The notes under the pieces: model-generated
Databases searched by the model: none
What the model was told of the DNA's origin: nothing
The model's input: only the letters and a program-made list of their open reading frames with translations
Assembly (NCBI GenBank): GCA_038040445.1
Contig: JBBPIG010000006.1
Location: forward strand, 217,294-281,293
Direction: 5' to 3'
DNA from: Acidobacteriota bacterium
GTDB lineage: Bacteria > Acidobacteriota > Blastocatellia > UBA7656
DNA length: 64,000 bases
Part shown: in pieces, positions 48,629 to 57,539 of the stretch
Numbering within the stretch: the first letter of the stretch is position 1
How the letters are laid out: every line of letters begins with the position of its first letter
Program-made: the position numbers and the translations under genes

Positions 48629-49237
48629 ATGAAACCCAAGCCGCGTGCGCTGGTGATGTTGGCGCTGGCGCTCTCTTTGATCGGCATTGTTGCCTATGCG
48701 CGAGAACTCGGCGCGCGTGAAGCTCGCGAGAAGATTGCGCAAGCGCTCGGGTTTGACAAATCCGACAACGTACACATCAAGAACATCAGCCGCGGCATGG
48801 GGAGCGAGGCTATAGTCGAAGCCCAGTTCGACGCGGCGTTCAGGTTCACGACCGATAAAGAAGGCAAGTGGCAAGCGGTCGAGGTGCGCGCCGGCGACCG
48901 GCGGTGGGAGTCGATCGAGCTCATCCAGACTGCGCTCCGCAAGGAGAAAGCGCTTAGGACCGGCGCCGAGCTTCGCACGGTTGCGACGGCGCTTGAAGCC
49001 TATCGCCGCGACAACGGTTCGTACGTTCAAGCCGATACCGGTTCGGCGCTGATGGATAATCTGGCCCCGCGATACCTGAATACGATTATTCGGCTCGATG
49101 CCTGGTCGCGCGAATTCGGTTATAAAGGCACGGCCGCAAGCTACCGCCTGATCAGTCTCGGCGCGGACGGCAAGCCGGACACGGATGACGACATCGTTTT
49201 CGAGAACGGGCGGTTGGTCAAGGGAGCCAGCGAGTGA
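48629..49237 (+). CDS. exported or membrane-anchored protein with GspG-like C-terminal domain
   Basis: A 202-residue protein with an N-terminal hydrophobic helix (LVMLALALSLIGIVAYA) and a C-terminal part like the major-pseudopilin/GspG fold: LRTVATALEAYRRDNGSYV, LDAWSREFGYKGTAASYRLI, LGADGKPDTDDDIVFENG. The last segment resembles the calcium-binding end of GspG. Middle part (about 30-105) is a helix-rich domain of unknown type. GGAGG precedes the ATG. The prepilin cleavage motif of true pseudopilins is absent, so it may be a soluble relative. Overlaps the next gene by four bases. Confidence 0.75.
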   Translation: MKPKPRALVMLALALSLIGIVAYARELGAREAREKIAQALGFDKSDNVHIKNISRGMGSEAIVEAQFDAAFRFTTDKEGKWQAVEVRAGDRRWESIELIQTALRKEKALRTGAELRTVATALEAYRRDNGSYVQADTGSALMDNLAPRYLNTIIRLDAWSREFGYKGTAASYRLISLGADGKPDTDDDIVFENGRLVKGASE

Positions 49238-49761
49238 CGCGAAGCCCCGAACAGGCTCAGCAAGCAGCATCGCTGAACATCCGCGTAGCCGCCGCTCACA
49301 GGACTGCTCTCACCCTCGTCCTGGCTTTCGCGATGAGCATAGTCATCTATGTGGGGGTGGGGCTCTTGATCTTGAATCTCAGGAAGGGGAATACGCGGAC
49401 GGAGCTGCCCTACGGGTTCTACGCGGCGGCGGCGGGGCTGGCGATCGGTTCAATCGTGATTCGACGCGCGCAGTTGCACAGGATGAAGCTCGAGGTGGTA
49501 GCCGCAACGCGCGGGGCCGAAGGGCTAATCAAGCACCTGCTGAATGCGACGATCCTGGCCGCCGCTATAGCGGAAATCATCGGAGTGCTCGCGCTGGTGG
49601 TTGCCTTCTTCGGTGGCGATCAGAACGATGTTATAAGGCTGGGTATTGTTGCGCTGATGGTCTCGTTGTACAACTACCCGAGAAGGTCGGCCTGGCAGCG
49701 AGCCGTTGACTATTTCTCCGCGACGGCCGAAGGCGCGGGTGAGGGCAGATTGGGCCTGTGA
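49234..49761 (+). CDS. four-helix membrane protein, hypothetical
   Basis: A 175-residue protein starting with GTG inside the previous stop (GTGA overlap). Transmembrane helices: about 25-48 (LTLVLAFAMSIVIYVGVGLL), 60-77 (FYAAAAGLAIGSIVI), 104-128 (LNATILAAAIAEIIGVLALV) and 134-148. No family recognised. Coupling with the GspG-like protein suggests joint function at the membrane. Confidence 0.7.
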   Translation: MTRSPEQAQQAASLNIRVAAAHRTALTLVLAFAMSIVIYVGVGLLILNLRKGNTRTELPYGFYAAAAGLAIGSIVIRRAQLHRMKLEVVAATRGAEGLIKHLLNATILAAAIAEIIGVLALVVAFFGGDQNDVIRLGIVALMVSLYNYPRRSAWQRAVDYFSATAEGAGEGRLGL

Positions 49762-49763
49762 CC

Positions 49764-49850
49764 GGAAGTAGCATAGACTTTAGTCTGTGTCCGGTGAATT
49801 ATCATTCTATCGATGTGGCTGCTACAGACTAAAGTCTATGTTACTTTTCC
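49764..49850. repeat. inverted repeat with ATAGACTTTAGTCT core
   Basis: Left arm 49764-49788 (GGAAGTAGCATAGACTTTAG...) and right arm 49824-49850 (ACAGACTAAAGTCTATGTTA...) are imperfect reverse complements with a 35-bp spacer. It lies between the membrane-protein stop and the TPR-protein ribosome site. Not a heptamer type. Confidence 0.85.
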
Positions 49851-49869
49851 GCATAGAAAGGGAGCAATT

Positions 49870-51990
49870 TTGAGAAACAACAAATTCACAGTCAGCGCAG
49901 CGCTTGCTCTGATGATGGCGCTCGCCAGTGCGGCGAACGTGGAATGGGCCTTTGGAGCCGGGTTCAAGGCTCAAGACAACAAGCCGGCGCAAAGCGCTGA
50001 CAAGCGCGCCGACGCGCTGAAGAAATACCTGGAGGCTCAGCGGCTGGAACAGGCCGGCAATTATCCCGGCGCGGTGGCGGCCTACAAGGAAGCGCTGACT
50101 CTTGACCCGCAATCGGTCGAGTTGAGAACGGCGCTTGGTTCGCTCTACCTGAAGAACCGCAACGTCATCGACGCCGAAGCCCAGGCCCGGGAAGCCATGA
50201 AGCTGGCGCCCGATAACATAGACGTGCGCAAGCTCCTCGCGCGCATCTATCTTGCGCAGACCTTCGTCGGCACAACCACGGTAAAGGAAAAGGCTCGAGC
50301 TGCGCTCAAGGAACTCGAGGAGATCGCTCGGCTGAGCCCGACCGCGAAAATTGAAGTAGGCGATCAAGAACAGCCGGTGCTCAGCCTCATCGGTTCGTTG
50401 TATTGGGAGCTCGACGAACAGGATAAAGCGCTGGAAGCGCTGAAGCGCGTTTCGGAAGGCAGCTCGACAGCGGATCGCGCGCACTATCAACTGGCAACGC
50501 TCTACTACCAGAGAAACAAGTTCCGCGAAGCCGCCGCTGCCGCCCGCAAGGCTTATGACATAGATTCGAAATCGCCGCAGTACGCGGGCCTGCTGGCGAG
50601 AGCGCTGCTGCGCATCGGGCGGACCCAAGAGGCTCTGGACATCTACAAGAAAGCCATCGGCATAAAGGAAACGGCGAGCAAAGAGGACAAGAAAGCAACC
50701 GAAGCGAAGACGTCAGAAGACAAGGACAAGGATGAAGAGGGCACCAGCGTGCTAATAAACTCCCCGCTCCTGATTGACTACGCGGAAGCGTTGGTGTTCG
50801 CGGGACGCTACGACGAAGCTAACAAGCTGCTCGATCCTTTAATCAAGATCGTCCGCAAAGACACGCCGACTTACCTGACGCTGATCAGGGAGAAGAGCAA
50901 TGTGTTGCGCAGAACCGGCAAGCGCGAAGAGGCTGCGCAGTTGCTCGAGACGGCGCTCAAAGGACAGGATGTGTCCGACAGCCTGCCAGTCGTTTACGCC
51001 CTGGCGGAGACGCACGAGGAGATGCTCCAGTTTGACAAGGCGATCTCGACCTACGAAGACGCGCTTGCCTCGATCGTCAATCCGGATGGCACGGTTGGCA
51101 ATCGCGAGCAGGATAAGCAAGCCGCCGAGGTTGTGCTTCAGCGAATAGGGATCGCTTACCGCATGGCTGGGAAGCGCGACAAGGCGATGGAAACCTTCGA
51201 ACGCATCAAGAAGGTCGTAGGAAAGGACCGGCCGCGCGCGGATCAGCTCATCGTGGACACGTTGATCAACGAGGGCAAATACAAGGAAGCATTCGCGTTG
51301 GCGACCGATGCATCGGCGCGATTTCCCGACGAGCGGTCGTTCAAGCTGTATCGCGCGCAGTCGGCGGGCCGCCTCGGGGATGTGGCCACCGCCGATGCAA
51401 CGCTGAAGTCGATGCTCAAGAGCGGACCCGAGGACGTGGACGTTTACCTGTTTTGGTCGAGCGTCCAGCTCGAGGCCAATCAGGTGAAGGAAGCGGAAGA
51501 AAGCGCGCGCAAAGCAGTCGCGCTGGAGCCCAACGACGTCGGTCCACTGGTGACTCTGGCGAGCGTTCAGGATCGGGAGAAAAAATACAAAGAGTCGGAG
51601 GCGACCTTGAAAAAGGCGCTCGAGATCGACCCGGACAACGCGACGGTTCTCAACAACCTCGGCTACTTTCTTGCCGATCGAAACGAGCGGCTTGCGGAAG
51701 CGGAAGCGCTTATACGCCGCGCGGTGAACATCGAGCCGACGAACGGGTCGTTCCTGGATTCACTCGGATGGCTGCTGTATCGACAGGGCAAGCTCGCCGA
51801 AGCGCAAAAGTATTTGGAGCAAGCGGTGATCTATCAGCAACGCTCGGCAACGATTCACGATCATCTGGGCGATGTGTACAAGAAACAGGGACAGACGGAT
51901 AAGGCTCGCGCAAAGTGGGAAGAGGCGCTGAAACTGGCGACCGAGCCCGATGAGATAAAGAAGATCAAGGAGAAGTTGGGGAAGAAGTAA
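49870..51990 (+). CDS. exported TPR-repeat protein
   Basis: A 706-residue protein. The TTG at 49870, six bases after AAAGGGAGC, is preferred; an in-frame ATG at 49813 lies within the inverted repeat. Signal peptide (FTVSAALALMMALASAANVE). At least ten tetratricopeptide repeats are visible, e.g. AQRLEQAGNYPGAVAAYKEA, LALDP-type turns, EALVFAGRYDEANKLLDPL, LNNLGYFLADRNERLAEAEA. A lysine/glutamate-rich charged linker occurs near residues 280-310. A scaffold in the periplasm is likely; partners unknown. Confidence 0.9.
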   Translation: MRNNKFTVSAALALMMALASAANVEWAFGAGFKAQDNKPAQSADKRADALKKYLEAQRLEQAGNYPGAVAAYKEALTLDPQSVELRTALGSLYLKNRNVIDAEAQAREAMKLAPDNIDVRKLLARIYLAQTFVGTTTVKEKARAALKELEEIARLSPTAKIEVGDQEQPVLSLIGSLYWELDEQDKALEALKRVSEGSSTADRAHYQLATLYYQRNKFREAAAAARKAYDIDSKSPQYAGLLARALLRIGRTQEALDIYKKAIGIKETASKEDKKATEAKTSEDKDKDEEGTSVLINSPLLIDYAEALVFAGRYDEANKLLDPLIKIVRKDTPTYLTLIREKSNVLRRTGKREEAAQLLETALKGQDVSDSLPVVYALAETHEEMLQFDKAISTYEDALASIVNPDGTVGNREQDKQAAEVVLQRIGIAYRMAGKRDKAMETFERIKKVVGKDRPRADQLIVDTLINEGKYKEAFALATDASARFPDERSFKLYRAQSAGRLGDVATADATLKSMLKSGPEDVDVYLFWSSVQLEANQVKEAEESARKAVALEPNDVGPLVTLASVQDREKKYKESEATLKKALEIDPDNATVLNNLGYFLADRNERLAEAEALIRRAVNIEPTNGSFLDSLGWLLYRQGKLAEAQKYLEQAVIYQQRSATIHDHLGDVYKKQGQTDKARAKWEEALKLATEPDEIKKIKEKLGKK

Positions 51991-51998
51991 GAAGAAAC

Positions 51999-52120
51999 GG
52001 TTCAGGGTTCAGGGTTCTGAGTTCCGGGTGTGGTTCAGCCTCTACTTGCAATAGAAGTGCAGAGCGTTTACGAACCCTGAACCCTGAACCCTGAACCCTG
52101 AACCCTGAATCCCGAACCCT
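51999..52120. repeat. heptamer inverted-repeat element H2 (GGTTCAG units)
   Basis: Left arm 51999-52036 (GGTTCAG twice, GGTTCTG, AGTTCCG and a partial unit), spacer about 35 bp, right arm 52074-52120 (ACCCTGA five times, ATCCCGA, ACCCT). It lies between two co-directional genes. Same unit family as H4. Confidence 0.95.
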
Positions 52121-52131
52121 CTGGTTGTTTT

Positions 52132-52764
52132 ATGCGAAACAAGCTTGGCGCAATTCTTTTCATCGCGGCGTTGATGTTGATGGTGGCGCCGCCAGCGGCA
52201 CAACCCGGCAGCTCGCTACAGAAGGGCGGAGTCGCCGGGGGCGGCCGAGTTGCGCGAGGAAATGCCCGCGACTCGCGCGCTGCCGAGTCAACACATTCTC
52301 ACGTTGAGCGCGCGACTTCAGAAGAAGACGAGTCCACGCCCCGCGTTTCAAGCCGCCGCATTCGCGAGATTGAATCGCTCGAGCAGCAGTGCCTGGACGA
52401 AATCAACCGTGTGCGCCGGCGCAGCGGGCTTCCTCGGCTCAACTTTTATGAGGACCTTCTGCCGGTGGCTCGCGAGTACAGCCGCCGCATGGCCGAAGAG
52501 CGCTTCTTCTCTCACAACGACCCCGACGGGCGCACCGTTCGTGAGAGAGTCGACGACGCGGACATCAGGTGGCGAATGGTGGGTGAGAACCTGGCTTACT
52601 CGAACGGCTACATAAACCCGGTAGCGGCGAGCCTCCACGGTTGGATGGAGAGCCCGGGGCATCGACGCAACATTCTCGATCCTGATTTCAAGCTGACCGC
52701 GATCGGCGTCTGGATCAGGTCGGATGGGACGGTGTACTTCACGGAGATTTTTCTCAAACAGTAG
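52132..52764 (+). CDS. exported CAP (SCP/YkwD) domain protein
   Basis: A 210-residue secreted protein. Signal peptide (LGAILFIAALMLMVAPPAAQ), a low-complexity linker, then a CAP domain from about 80: CLDEINRVRRRSGLPRLNFY, the conserved FFSHNDPDGRTVRERV, GENLAYSNGYINPV and ESPGHRRNILDPDFKLTAIG. The usual histidine and glutamate of the cavity are present. Function of bacterial CAP proteins is mostly unknown; cell-wall or lipid binding is often proposed. Confidence 0.9.
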   Translation: MRNKLGAILFIAALMLMVAPPAAQPGSSLQKGGVAGGGRVARGNARDSRAAESTHSHVERATSEEDESTPRVSSRRIREIESLEQQCLDEINRVRRRSGLPRLNFYEDLLPVAREYSRRMAEERFFSHNDPDGRTVRERVDDADIRWRMVGENLAYSNGYINPVAASLHGWMESPGHRRNILDPDFKLTAIGVWIRSDGTVYFTEIFLKQ

Positions 52765-52896
52765 TTAGACCCTCACACGAACTGCGCTGATGCTGATTGA
52801 TAGCGGGGGATAGGCTATATCTTCACTGTAGAATTGCGTCGGACAGGCGACGTGGAAAGCTATAAGATTTGAATCAAGACTTCCGCTACCAACCAA

Positions 52897-53781
52897 ATGC
52901 CGTCCTCCATCCAGATCCAATCCTACGCAAAGATCAATTGGACGCTCGACGTGCTGTTCAAGCGCGAGGATGACTTTCACGAACTTCGAACCATCTATCA
53001 GACTGTCTCGCTTCACGACTCGCTTCGCATCACTGAAACCAGCAACGCAATCGAAATCATCTGCGATGATCCGCTAGTCCCGTGCGATGAAACAAATCTC
53101 GCATTCAAGGCCGCGGCGTTGTTGCGTGAAGCGGCGGGTGCTTCAAAAGGCGCGCGCATCGAGATCGAGAAGCGCATCCCTGTAGCTGCCGGGTTGGGTG
53201 GAGGGTCTTCAAACGCCGCGGCGACGCTTCTCGCGCTGATCGAACTCTGGCAGCTTGATATCGATGAACGAAATCGATTTCGAATCGCGGCGAGCCTTGG
53301 ATCGGACGTGCCTTTCTTTCTGATCGGAGGCACGGCGCTCGGTGTCGGACGCGGCGAAGAGGTATACTCGATTGAACAAGTTCAGTCGGAAGAGTTGCTG
53401 CTGGTGAATCCAGGCTTCGCCGTATCAACCCGCGACGCATACGAAAAGCTTTCGCGGTTGACAAGGTCAGAAGCGGCTCTTAAACTACCTTTTGCTTTAC
53501 TAGCCGCTAAAGGCATCAGTGGGCTACCGCTCGTGGCGAGAAACGATCTGGAAGAGGTGGTGTTCGCCGCTCACCCAGAAATCGCGGAAGTCAAACGCAG
53601 GCTCATAAGCCTCGGCGCGAGACACGCTCTGATGTCCGGCAGCGGCGCAACTGTCTTTGGGGTCTTTGATAATTCGCAGATGACCGAGCAAGCCGAGTCC
53701 GAGATGCGCGCGCTCGGCTACTGGGCACAGCGAGTCCGCGCGGTTGACAGGCACGAGTATCAAGCCACGATCTTCCAATGA
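52897..53781 (+). CDS. ispE: 4-diphosphocytidyl-2-C-methyl-D-erythritol kinase
   Basis: GHMP kinase of 294 residues that phosphorylates CDP-methylerythritol, fourth step of the MEP isoprenoid pathway. The N-terminal YAKINWTLDVL (K12 region), the ATP-binding IPVAAGLGGGSSNAA (glycine loop at 99-107) and the GSDVPFFLIGGTA motif (Asp) are all present, and the GSGATVFGVF segment closes the nucleotide site. It heads a long plus-strand run with prs, rplY, pth and ribosomal genes; heptamer H3 follows at once. Confidence 0.95.
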   Translation: MPSSIQIQSYAKINWTLDVLFKREDDFHELRTIYQTVSLHDSLRITETSNAIEIICDDPLVPCDETNLAFKAAALLREAAGASKGARIEIEKRIPVAAGLGGGSSNAAATLLALIELWQLDIDERNRFRIAASLGSDVPFFLIGGTALGVGRGEEVYSIEQVQSEELLLVNPGFAVSTRDAYEKLSRLTRSEAALKLPFALLAAKGISGLPLVARNDLEEVVFAAHPEIAEVKRRLISLGARHALMSGSGATVFGVFDNSQMTEQAESEMRALGYWAQRVRAVDRHEYQATIFQ

Positions 53782-53794
53782 GCAGCCTAGCCTG

Positions 53795-53850
53795 GAGGAT
53801 CGAAGATGGAAGGTAGAGGATCGATCCTCTATCTTCCATCCTCGATTCTC
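53795..53850. repeat. heptamer inverted-repeat element H3 (GAGGATC units)
   Basis: Four 7-bp units 53795-53822 (GAGGATC, GAAGATG, GAAGGTA, GAGGATC) are followed with no spacer by four units of the reverse complement 53823-53850 (GATCCTC, TATCTTC, CATCCTC, GATTCTC). The near-perfect 28-bp stem just after ispE could act as a 3'-end hairpin. Same unit family as H7. Confidence 0.95.
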
Positions 53851-53918
53851 TGTTTCGTGGCGGGTTGGTTTAATCGTTAACGCGGCGAATTCCAGTCTAA
53901 TCCTTGTCAGCTTAATAC

Positions 53919-53993
<75 letters not shown>

Positions 53994-54001
53994 AAAAGAT
54001 T

Positions 54002-54068
54002 GGTTTCGGGTTCCTGGTTCAGGGTTCCGGGTTGAACCCCGAACTTTGAACCCGAAACCCGGAACAGG
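54002..54068. repeat. heptamer inverted-repeat element H4 (GGTTCAG units)
   Basis: Left units 54002-54029 (GGTTTCG, GGTTCCT, GGTTCAG, GGTTCCG) plus GGTT, then right units 54034-54068 (GAACCCC, GAACTTT, GAACCCG, AAACCCG, GAACAGG) with almost no spacer. It starts 8 bp after the tRNA and ends 19 bp before the prs start codon. Confidence 0.93.
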
Positions 54069-54087
54069 TTTTTTTCGTGGAGGCAGT

Positions 54088-55026
54088 GTGAACATAAAGG
54101 TCTTTTCAGGAAATGCGAACCGGCCGCTCGCTGAAGAGATTTGCCAGCACCTGGGGATCGAGATCGGCAGGGCTTCCGTTGGGCGCTTCTCCGACGGCGA
54201 ATTCAACTTTCAGATTTCGGAGAACGTGCGTGGGGAAGATTGCTTCCTCGTTCAGCCGACCTGCCCGCCGGTCGATTCGAACGCGATGGAGCTGCTTATC
54301 ATGCTCGACGCGTTCAGGCGCTCGTCGGCGAAGCGAATCACCGCGGTGATACCGTACTACGGCTACGCGCGCAAGGATCGCAAGGACCGGCCGCGAGTGC
54401 CGATCTCGTCGAAGCTGCTCGCCAACCTGATAACCGAGGCTGGCGCGGACCGGGTGCTGCTGTTCGATCTGCACGCGGGTCAGATTCAAGGGTTCTTTGA
54501 TATACCGGCGGACCACCTGTTCGCAGCGCCTGTGTTGGTCGGGCATTTTCAAGCGTTGGAGCTGCCGAACCTCACCGTAGTCGCGCCTGATGCGGGAGGC
54601 GTCGAACGCGCGCGGGCTTATGCGAAACGCCTGGATGCGGAGCTGGCAATCATCGACAAACGCCGCGACTACGAGCGCATGGGGGAAGTTGAAGTGCTTA
54701 ACGTCATCGGCGAGGTTGCGGGACGCACCGCGCTGATTGTGGACGATATGGTCGACACAGCCGGCACGCTGGTGAAAGCAGCCGAAGCGCTCAAGGAAAA
54801 TGGCGCGAAGTCGGTGCTGGCTTCGGCGACGCACGCGGTGCTGAGCGGAACAGCCGTTGAGCGAATCGAGCAGTCGCCGATCGAGCAGTTGGTAGTCACT
54901 AACACTATTCCGGACGGACTTGCTAGCGGGTCGCGAAAGATCAAGTGTTTGAGCGTGGCAAAACTACTGGCTGAAGCTATTCTTTCGATACACGACGAGA
55001 CGTCGGTCAGCAGGTTGTTTATTTGA
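54088..55026 (+). CDS. prs: ribose-phosphate pyrophosphokinase
   Basis: Makes PRPP from ribose 5-phosphate and ATP for nucleotide, His and Trp synthesis. 312 residues, normal length. Motifs: [18 protein letters not shown], the flexible loop [15 protein letters not shown], the [15 protein letters not shown] region, [14 protein letters not shown], and the PRPP-binding [17 protein letters not shown]. The GTG at 54088 with GGAGG upstream is chosen; an earlier in-frame ATG lies in repeat H4. Confidence 0.95.
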   Translation: MNIKVFSGNANRPLAEEICQHLGIEIGRASVGRFSDGEFNFQISENVRGEDCFLVQPTCPPVDSNAMELLIMLDAFRRSSAKRITAVIPYYGYARKDRKDRPRVPISSKLLANLITEAGADRVLLFDLHAGQIQGFFDIPADHLFAAPVLVGHFQALELPNLTVVAPDAGGVERARAYAKRLDAELAIIDKRRDYERMGEVEVLNVIGEVAGRTALIVDDMVDTAGTLVKAAEALKENGAKSVLASATHAVLSGTAVERIEQSPIEQLVVTNTIPDGLASGSRKIKCLSVAKLLAEAILSIHDETSVSRLFI

Positions 55027-55029
55027 GAA

Positions 55030-55086
55030 TGAACCGTGAAACGTGATGCGGGATAGGAACGAACGCATCACGCATCACGCTTCACG
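55030..55086. repeat. heptamer inverted-repeat element H5 (GTGATGC units)
   Basis: Left part 55030-55050 carries GTGAA/GTGATGC-type units and right part 55064-55086 carries GCATCAC, GCATCAC and GCTTCAC. Only about three units per arm, so it is the shortest clear element. Between prs and rplY. Confidence 0.85.
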
Positions 55087-55102
55087 TTGGGAGTCATAGA
55101 TA

Positions 55103-55774
55103 ATGATTAAGGACATAACGATCAATGCACGCGCTCGCGAGGGAGTGGGCAAGGGCCCGGCTCGCAGGCTGCGCGCGCAAGGGATGATTCCCGCCGCGGT
55201 CTATGGCGAAGGCGGAGACGCGGTTGCGGTGGCCGTGAGCGCGAAAGAGATCGCCACCATACTGCGCTCGGGTTCGGGTCACAACACCATCTTCAAGCTC
55301 GCGCTCCCGCAAGCCGACGGCGAACCGGCCAACGTGATCATCAAGGACTATCAAGTTGATCCGGTCAAGGGCCGCTTGCTGCACGCAGACCTGTTACGGT
55401 TATCGATGACGACGACGACGAGGGTGAGCGTCTCGGTTGAAACGATTGGCGAGCCCCCTGGCGTCAAGAGCGAGGGCGGCATACTGGAGCTTCAGCTCCG
55501 CGAGATCGACGTCGAGTGCCTGCCGGGAGACATACCGGAGCATCTGAGGGTCGATGTTTCACACCTTCAGATCGGCGATCATGTGACCGTGGCGGACCTG
55601 ATCTATGACCGCGAGAAGGTCAAGTTGCTCGTCGATGAACATCAGATAGTCGCCGGCGTGCTGGCTCCGCGAATGATCGAAGAGGTTGTGCCCGTTGCTG
55701 AAGTTGTTGAGGGTGAGGCCGCCGCGACCGCTGAGCCCGAGGTGATCAAGAAGGGCAAGGCTGACGAAGAATAG
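55103..55774 (+). CDS. rplY: 50S ribosomal protein L25 / general stress protein Ctc (long form)
   Basis: A 223-residue L25/TL5/Ctc protein: N-terminal 5S-rRNA-binding L25 domain (INARAREGVGKGPARRLRA, GMIPAAVYGEG, IFKLALPQ, VIIKDYQVDPVKGRLLHADL) and the C-terminal beta domain (VETIGEPPGVKSEGG, IDVECLPGDIPEHLRVDVS), with an acidic tail (AEVVEGEAAATAEPEV). Its place between prs and pth is the usual one in many bacteria. Confidence 0.95.
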   Translation: MIKDITINARAREGVGKGPARRLRAQGMIPAAVYGEGGDAVAVAVSAKEIATILRSGSGHNTIFKLALPQADGEPANVIIKDYQVDPVKGRLLHADLLRLSMTTTTRVSVSVETIGEPPGVKSEGGILELQLREIDVECLPGDIPEHLRVDVSHLQIGDHVTVADLIYDREKVKLLVDEHQIVAGVLAPRMIEEVVPVAEVVEGEAAATAEPEVIKKGKADEE

Positions 55775-55780
55775 TACATT

Positions 55781-55868
55781 GTCCGTAGTCAGTGGTCAGT
55801 AGTCCGTAGCGATGAAGAACCTAACAACTGGCGACGGACCACGGACTACGGACCACGGACCACGGACG
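55781..55868. repeat. heptamer inverted-repeat element H6 (GTCCGTA units)
   Basis: Left arm 55781-55808 has four units (GTCCGTA, GTCAGTG, GTCAGTA, GTCCGTA); right arm 55833-55867 has five (GACGGAC, CACGGAC, TACGGAC, CACGGAC, CACGGAC). One base separates the right arm from the pth start codon at 55869, so the element fills the ribosome-binding region. Same family as H8. Confidence 0.95.
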
Positions 55869-56450
55869 ATGAAGCTGATAGTCGGGCTCGGGAATCCGGG
55901 GCGAGAATACGAGATGACCCGGCATAATCTCGGGTTTATGCTCATTGACAGATTGTTCGCGCGAGCAGGCGGCCGCCGCTTTCGCTCCGAATCGAGCGCT
56001 AAGGTGACGGAGGTCATGCTGGCGGGCCAGCGAGTGTTGTTGGCAAAGCCGCAGACTTACATGAACTTGAGCGGCGACGCGGTTCGCCCTTTGCTCGACC
56101 GCTACGGCGAAGGCCAACCGGCAAACCTGATCGTGGCCAGCGACGACGTCGCGCTTCCATTCGGGATGATTCGAGTGCGGGCGCGGGGAAGCGCGGGCGG
56201 GCAGAAGGGCTTGAAGTCGATCATTGAACGAGCAGGCACTCAAGAGTTCGCCCGAGTGAGACTCGGCGTAAAGCCCGATCATCCGCTCGATGATCTTTCG
56301 AGTTTTGTGCTGTCGCCCATTCGCAAACGTGACCGCGACGAGCTGGACGAAACGCTTGATCGTGGCGCCGACGCCGTGGAGACGATTCTGACCGAAGGCG
56401 TTGAACGGGCAATGGCTCGGTTCAACGAGCGAGTGAAGAGTGAACTGTAG
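55869..56450 (+). CDS. pth: peptidyl-tRNA hydrolase
   Basis: Frees tRNA from stalled peptidyl-tRNA. 193 residues with LIVGLGNPGREYEMTRHNLGF (N9 and catalytic H19), TYMNLSG, ASDDVALPFGMIRVRARGS and GGQKGLKSII (all classical Pth segments). The start at 55869 matches the family N-terminus; the upstream in-frame extension translates repeat H6. No separate Shine-Dalgarno sequence exists because the repeat reaches to the start codon. Confidence 0.95.
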   Translation: MKLIVGLGNPGREYEMTRHNLGFMLIDRLFARAGGRRFRSESSAKVTEVMLAGQRVLLAKPQTYMNLSGDAVRPLLDRYGEGQPANLIVASDDVALPFGMIRVRARGSAGGQKGLKSIIERAGTQEFARVRLGVKPDHPLDDLSSFVLSPIRKRDRDELDETLDRGADAVETILTEGVERAMARFNERVKSEL

Positions 56451-56456
56451 CGAGTT

Positions 56457-56539
56457 GAAGGTCGAAGATTGAGGATCGAGGATAGATGATCGCGTGCGAT
56501 CTTCGATCCTCTATCCTCTATCCTCGATCTTGGACTCTG
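56457..56539. repeat. heptamer inverted-repeat element H7 (GAGGATC units)
   Basis: Left arm 56457-56491 has five units (GAAGGTC, GAAGATT, GAGGATC, GAGGATA, GATGATC), a 6-bp spacer, and right arm 56498-56539 has six (GATCTTC, GATCCTC, TATCCTC twice, GATCTTG, GACTCTG). It lies in the gap between pth and rpsF. Same unit family as H3. Confidence 0.95.
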
Positions 56540-56725
56540 AACATGTCACTCTCTGTTCTTTCTCAAGAGGTTCTACAGTGAATCTCCTTGCTCCGGCACG
56601 AGAGGCCGGGGCTTAACCGAAGCGTCGCGGGCCGCGACGGAATAGCTCGACTTCGAATCTCAGATTTGAAATTGGAATCCGGTTGCGGCGGCGAGCGAAG
56701 TAATCCAAAAGGAGGATACTCTCTG

Positions 56726-57163
56726 ATGAGAGTCTATGAGGTGCTGTTTATCGTCGCTCCCAACATCGAGGAGAGCGACATCGATACGCTTGTCACTCAA
56801 TTGAGTGACGTCGCAACCAACCAGGGGGCCCGGATCGCGAAGATCGATCGAATGGGCCGCCGCAAGCTCGCCTACCCCATCGGCAAATTCAACGACGGCC
56901 ACTATGTAGTGTTCACCGTCGAGGGAAGCGGCGCGGAGATCGCCGAACTCGAGCGCCGCATGCGGGTTACCGACGCGGTTATCCGCTACATCACCATCCG
57001 GATAGACGAAGACTTGAAGCGCGCCGAGAAGTTCCGTGAACGCCGCGTTGCGCGCGCCGCGGCAAGCGCCGGCAGTCGACGCGGCCGCCGCCCGGCGGCT
57101 GAGCCTGTTCTCCCGATTAGTGACGAAGAAGATGACGCCGAAGGGGAGGGAGCCGAGTTATGA
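56726..57163 (+). CDS. rpsF: 30S ribosomal protein S6
   Basis: 145-residue S6: [60 protein letters not shown], then a C-terminal extension rich in Ala, Arg and acid residues. GGAGG precedes the ATG at 56726. Its stop overlaps the rpsR start (ATGA), so translation is coupled. The frame runs further upstream to 56588 but without support. Confidence 0.97.
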   Translation: MRVYEVLFIVAPNIEESDIDTLVTQLSDVATNQGARIAKIDRMGRRKLAYPIGKFNDGHYVVFTVEGSGAEIAELERRMRVTDAVIRYITIRIDEDLKRAEKFRERRVARAAASAGSRRGRRPAAEPVLPISDEEDDAEGEGAEL

Positions 57164-57453
57164 GCAGCGATCAGAGAGATCATGGCCGCCGCGACGACAG
57201 AGGCGGCTCGAGGCAGGGCGGCGGACAGGGCGGGCGGCGCTTTATTCGCGCGCGCAAATCGTGCCGATTCTGCGCCGACAAGGTTGATTACATAGATTAC
57301 AAGGACGGCCGGCTGCTTGGGAGCTACATACCCGAGCGCGGCAAGATATTGCCGCGGCGAATATCCGGCACCTGCGCGCCGCATCAGCGGATGCTGGCCA
57401 CCGCGATCAAGCGGGCGCGGAACGCCGCGATTCTGCCGTTCACCTTGGATTAG
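57160..57453 (+). CDS. rpsR: 30S ribosomal protein S18
   Basis: 97-residue S18. The conserved core is [40 protein letters not shown] and [13 protein letters not shown]; the cysteines (CRFC, GTC) suggest a zinc-type form. Ends in TAG, which is also the first three bases of heptamer element H8 (57451-57457). Confidence 0.97.
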   Translation: MSSDQRDHGRRDDRGGSRQGGGQGGRRFIRARKSCRFCADKVDYIDYKDGRLLGSYIPERGKILPRRISGTCAPHQRMLATAIKRARNAAILPFTLD

Positions 57454-57518
57454 TCCGTAGTCCCTGGTTCGTAGTCCGTGGCAAAGTCGGCTACGGACTA
57501 CGGACTACGGACTACTGA
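57451..57518. repeat. heptamer inverted-repeat element H8 (TAGTCCG units)
   Basis: Left units 57451-57478 (TAGTCCG, TAGTCCC, TGGTTCG, TAGTCCG) and right units 57491-57518 (CTACGGA three times, CTACTGA), spacer 12 bp. The first unit provides the rpsR stop codon. A GAGGA ribosome site for rplI follows beyond it. Same family as H6. Confidence 0.95.
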
Positions 57519-57539
57519 CCGTTAGCGAGGACTTATCAA

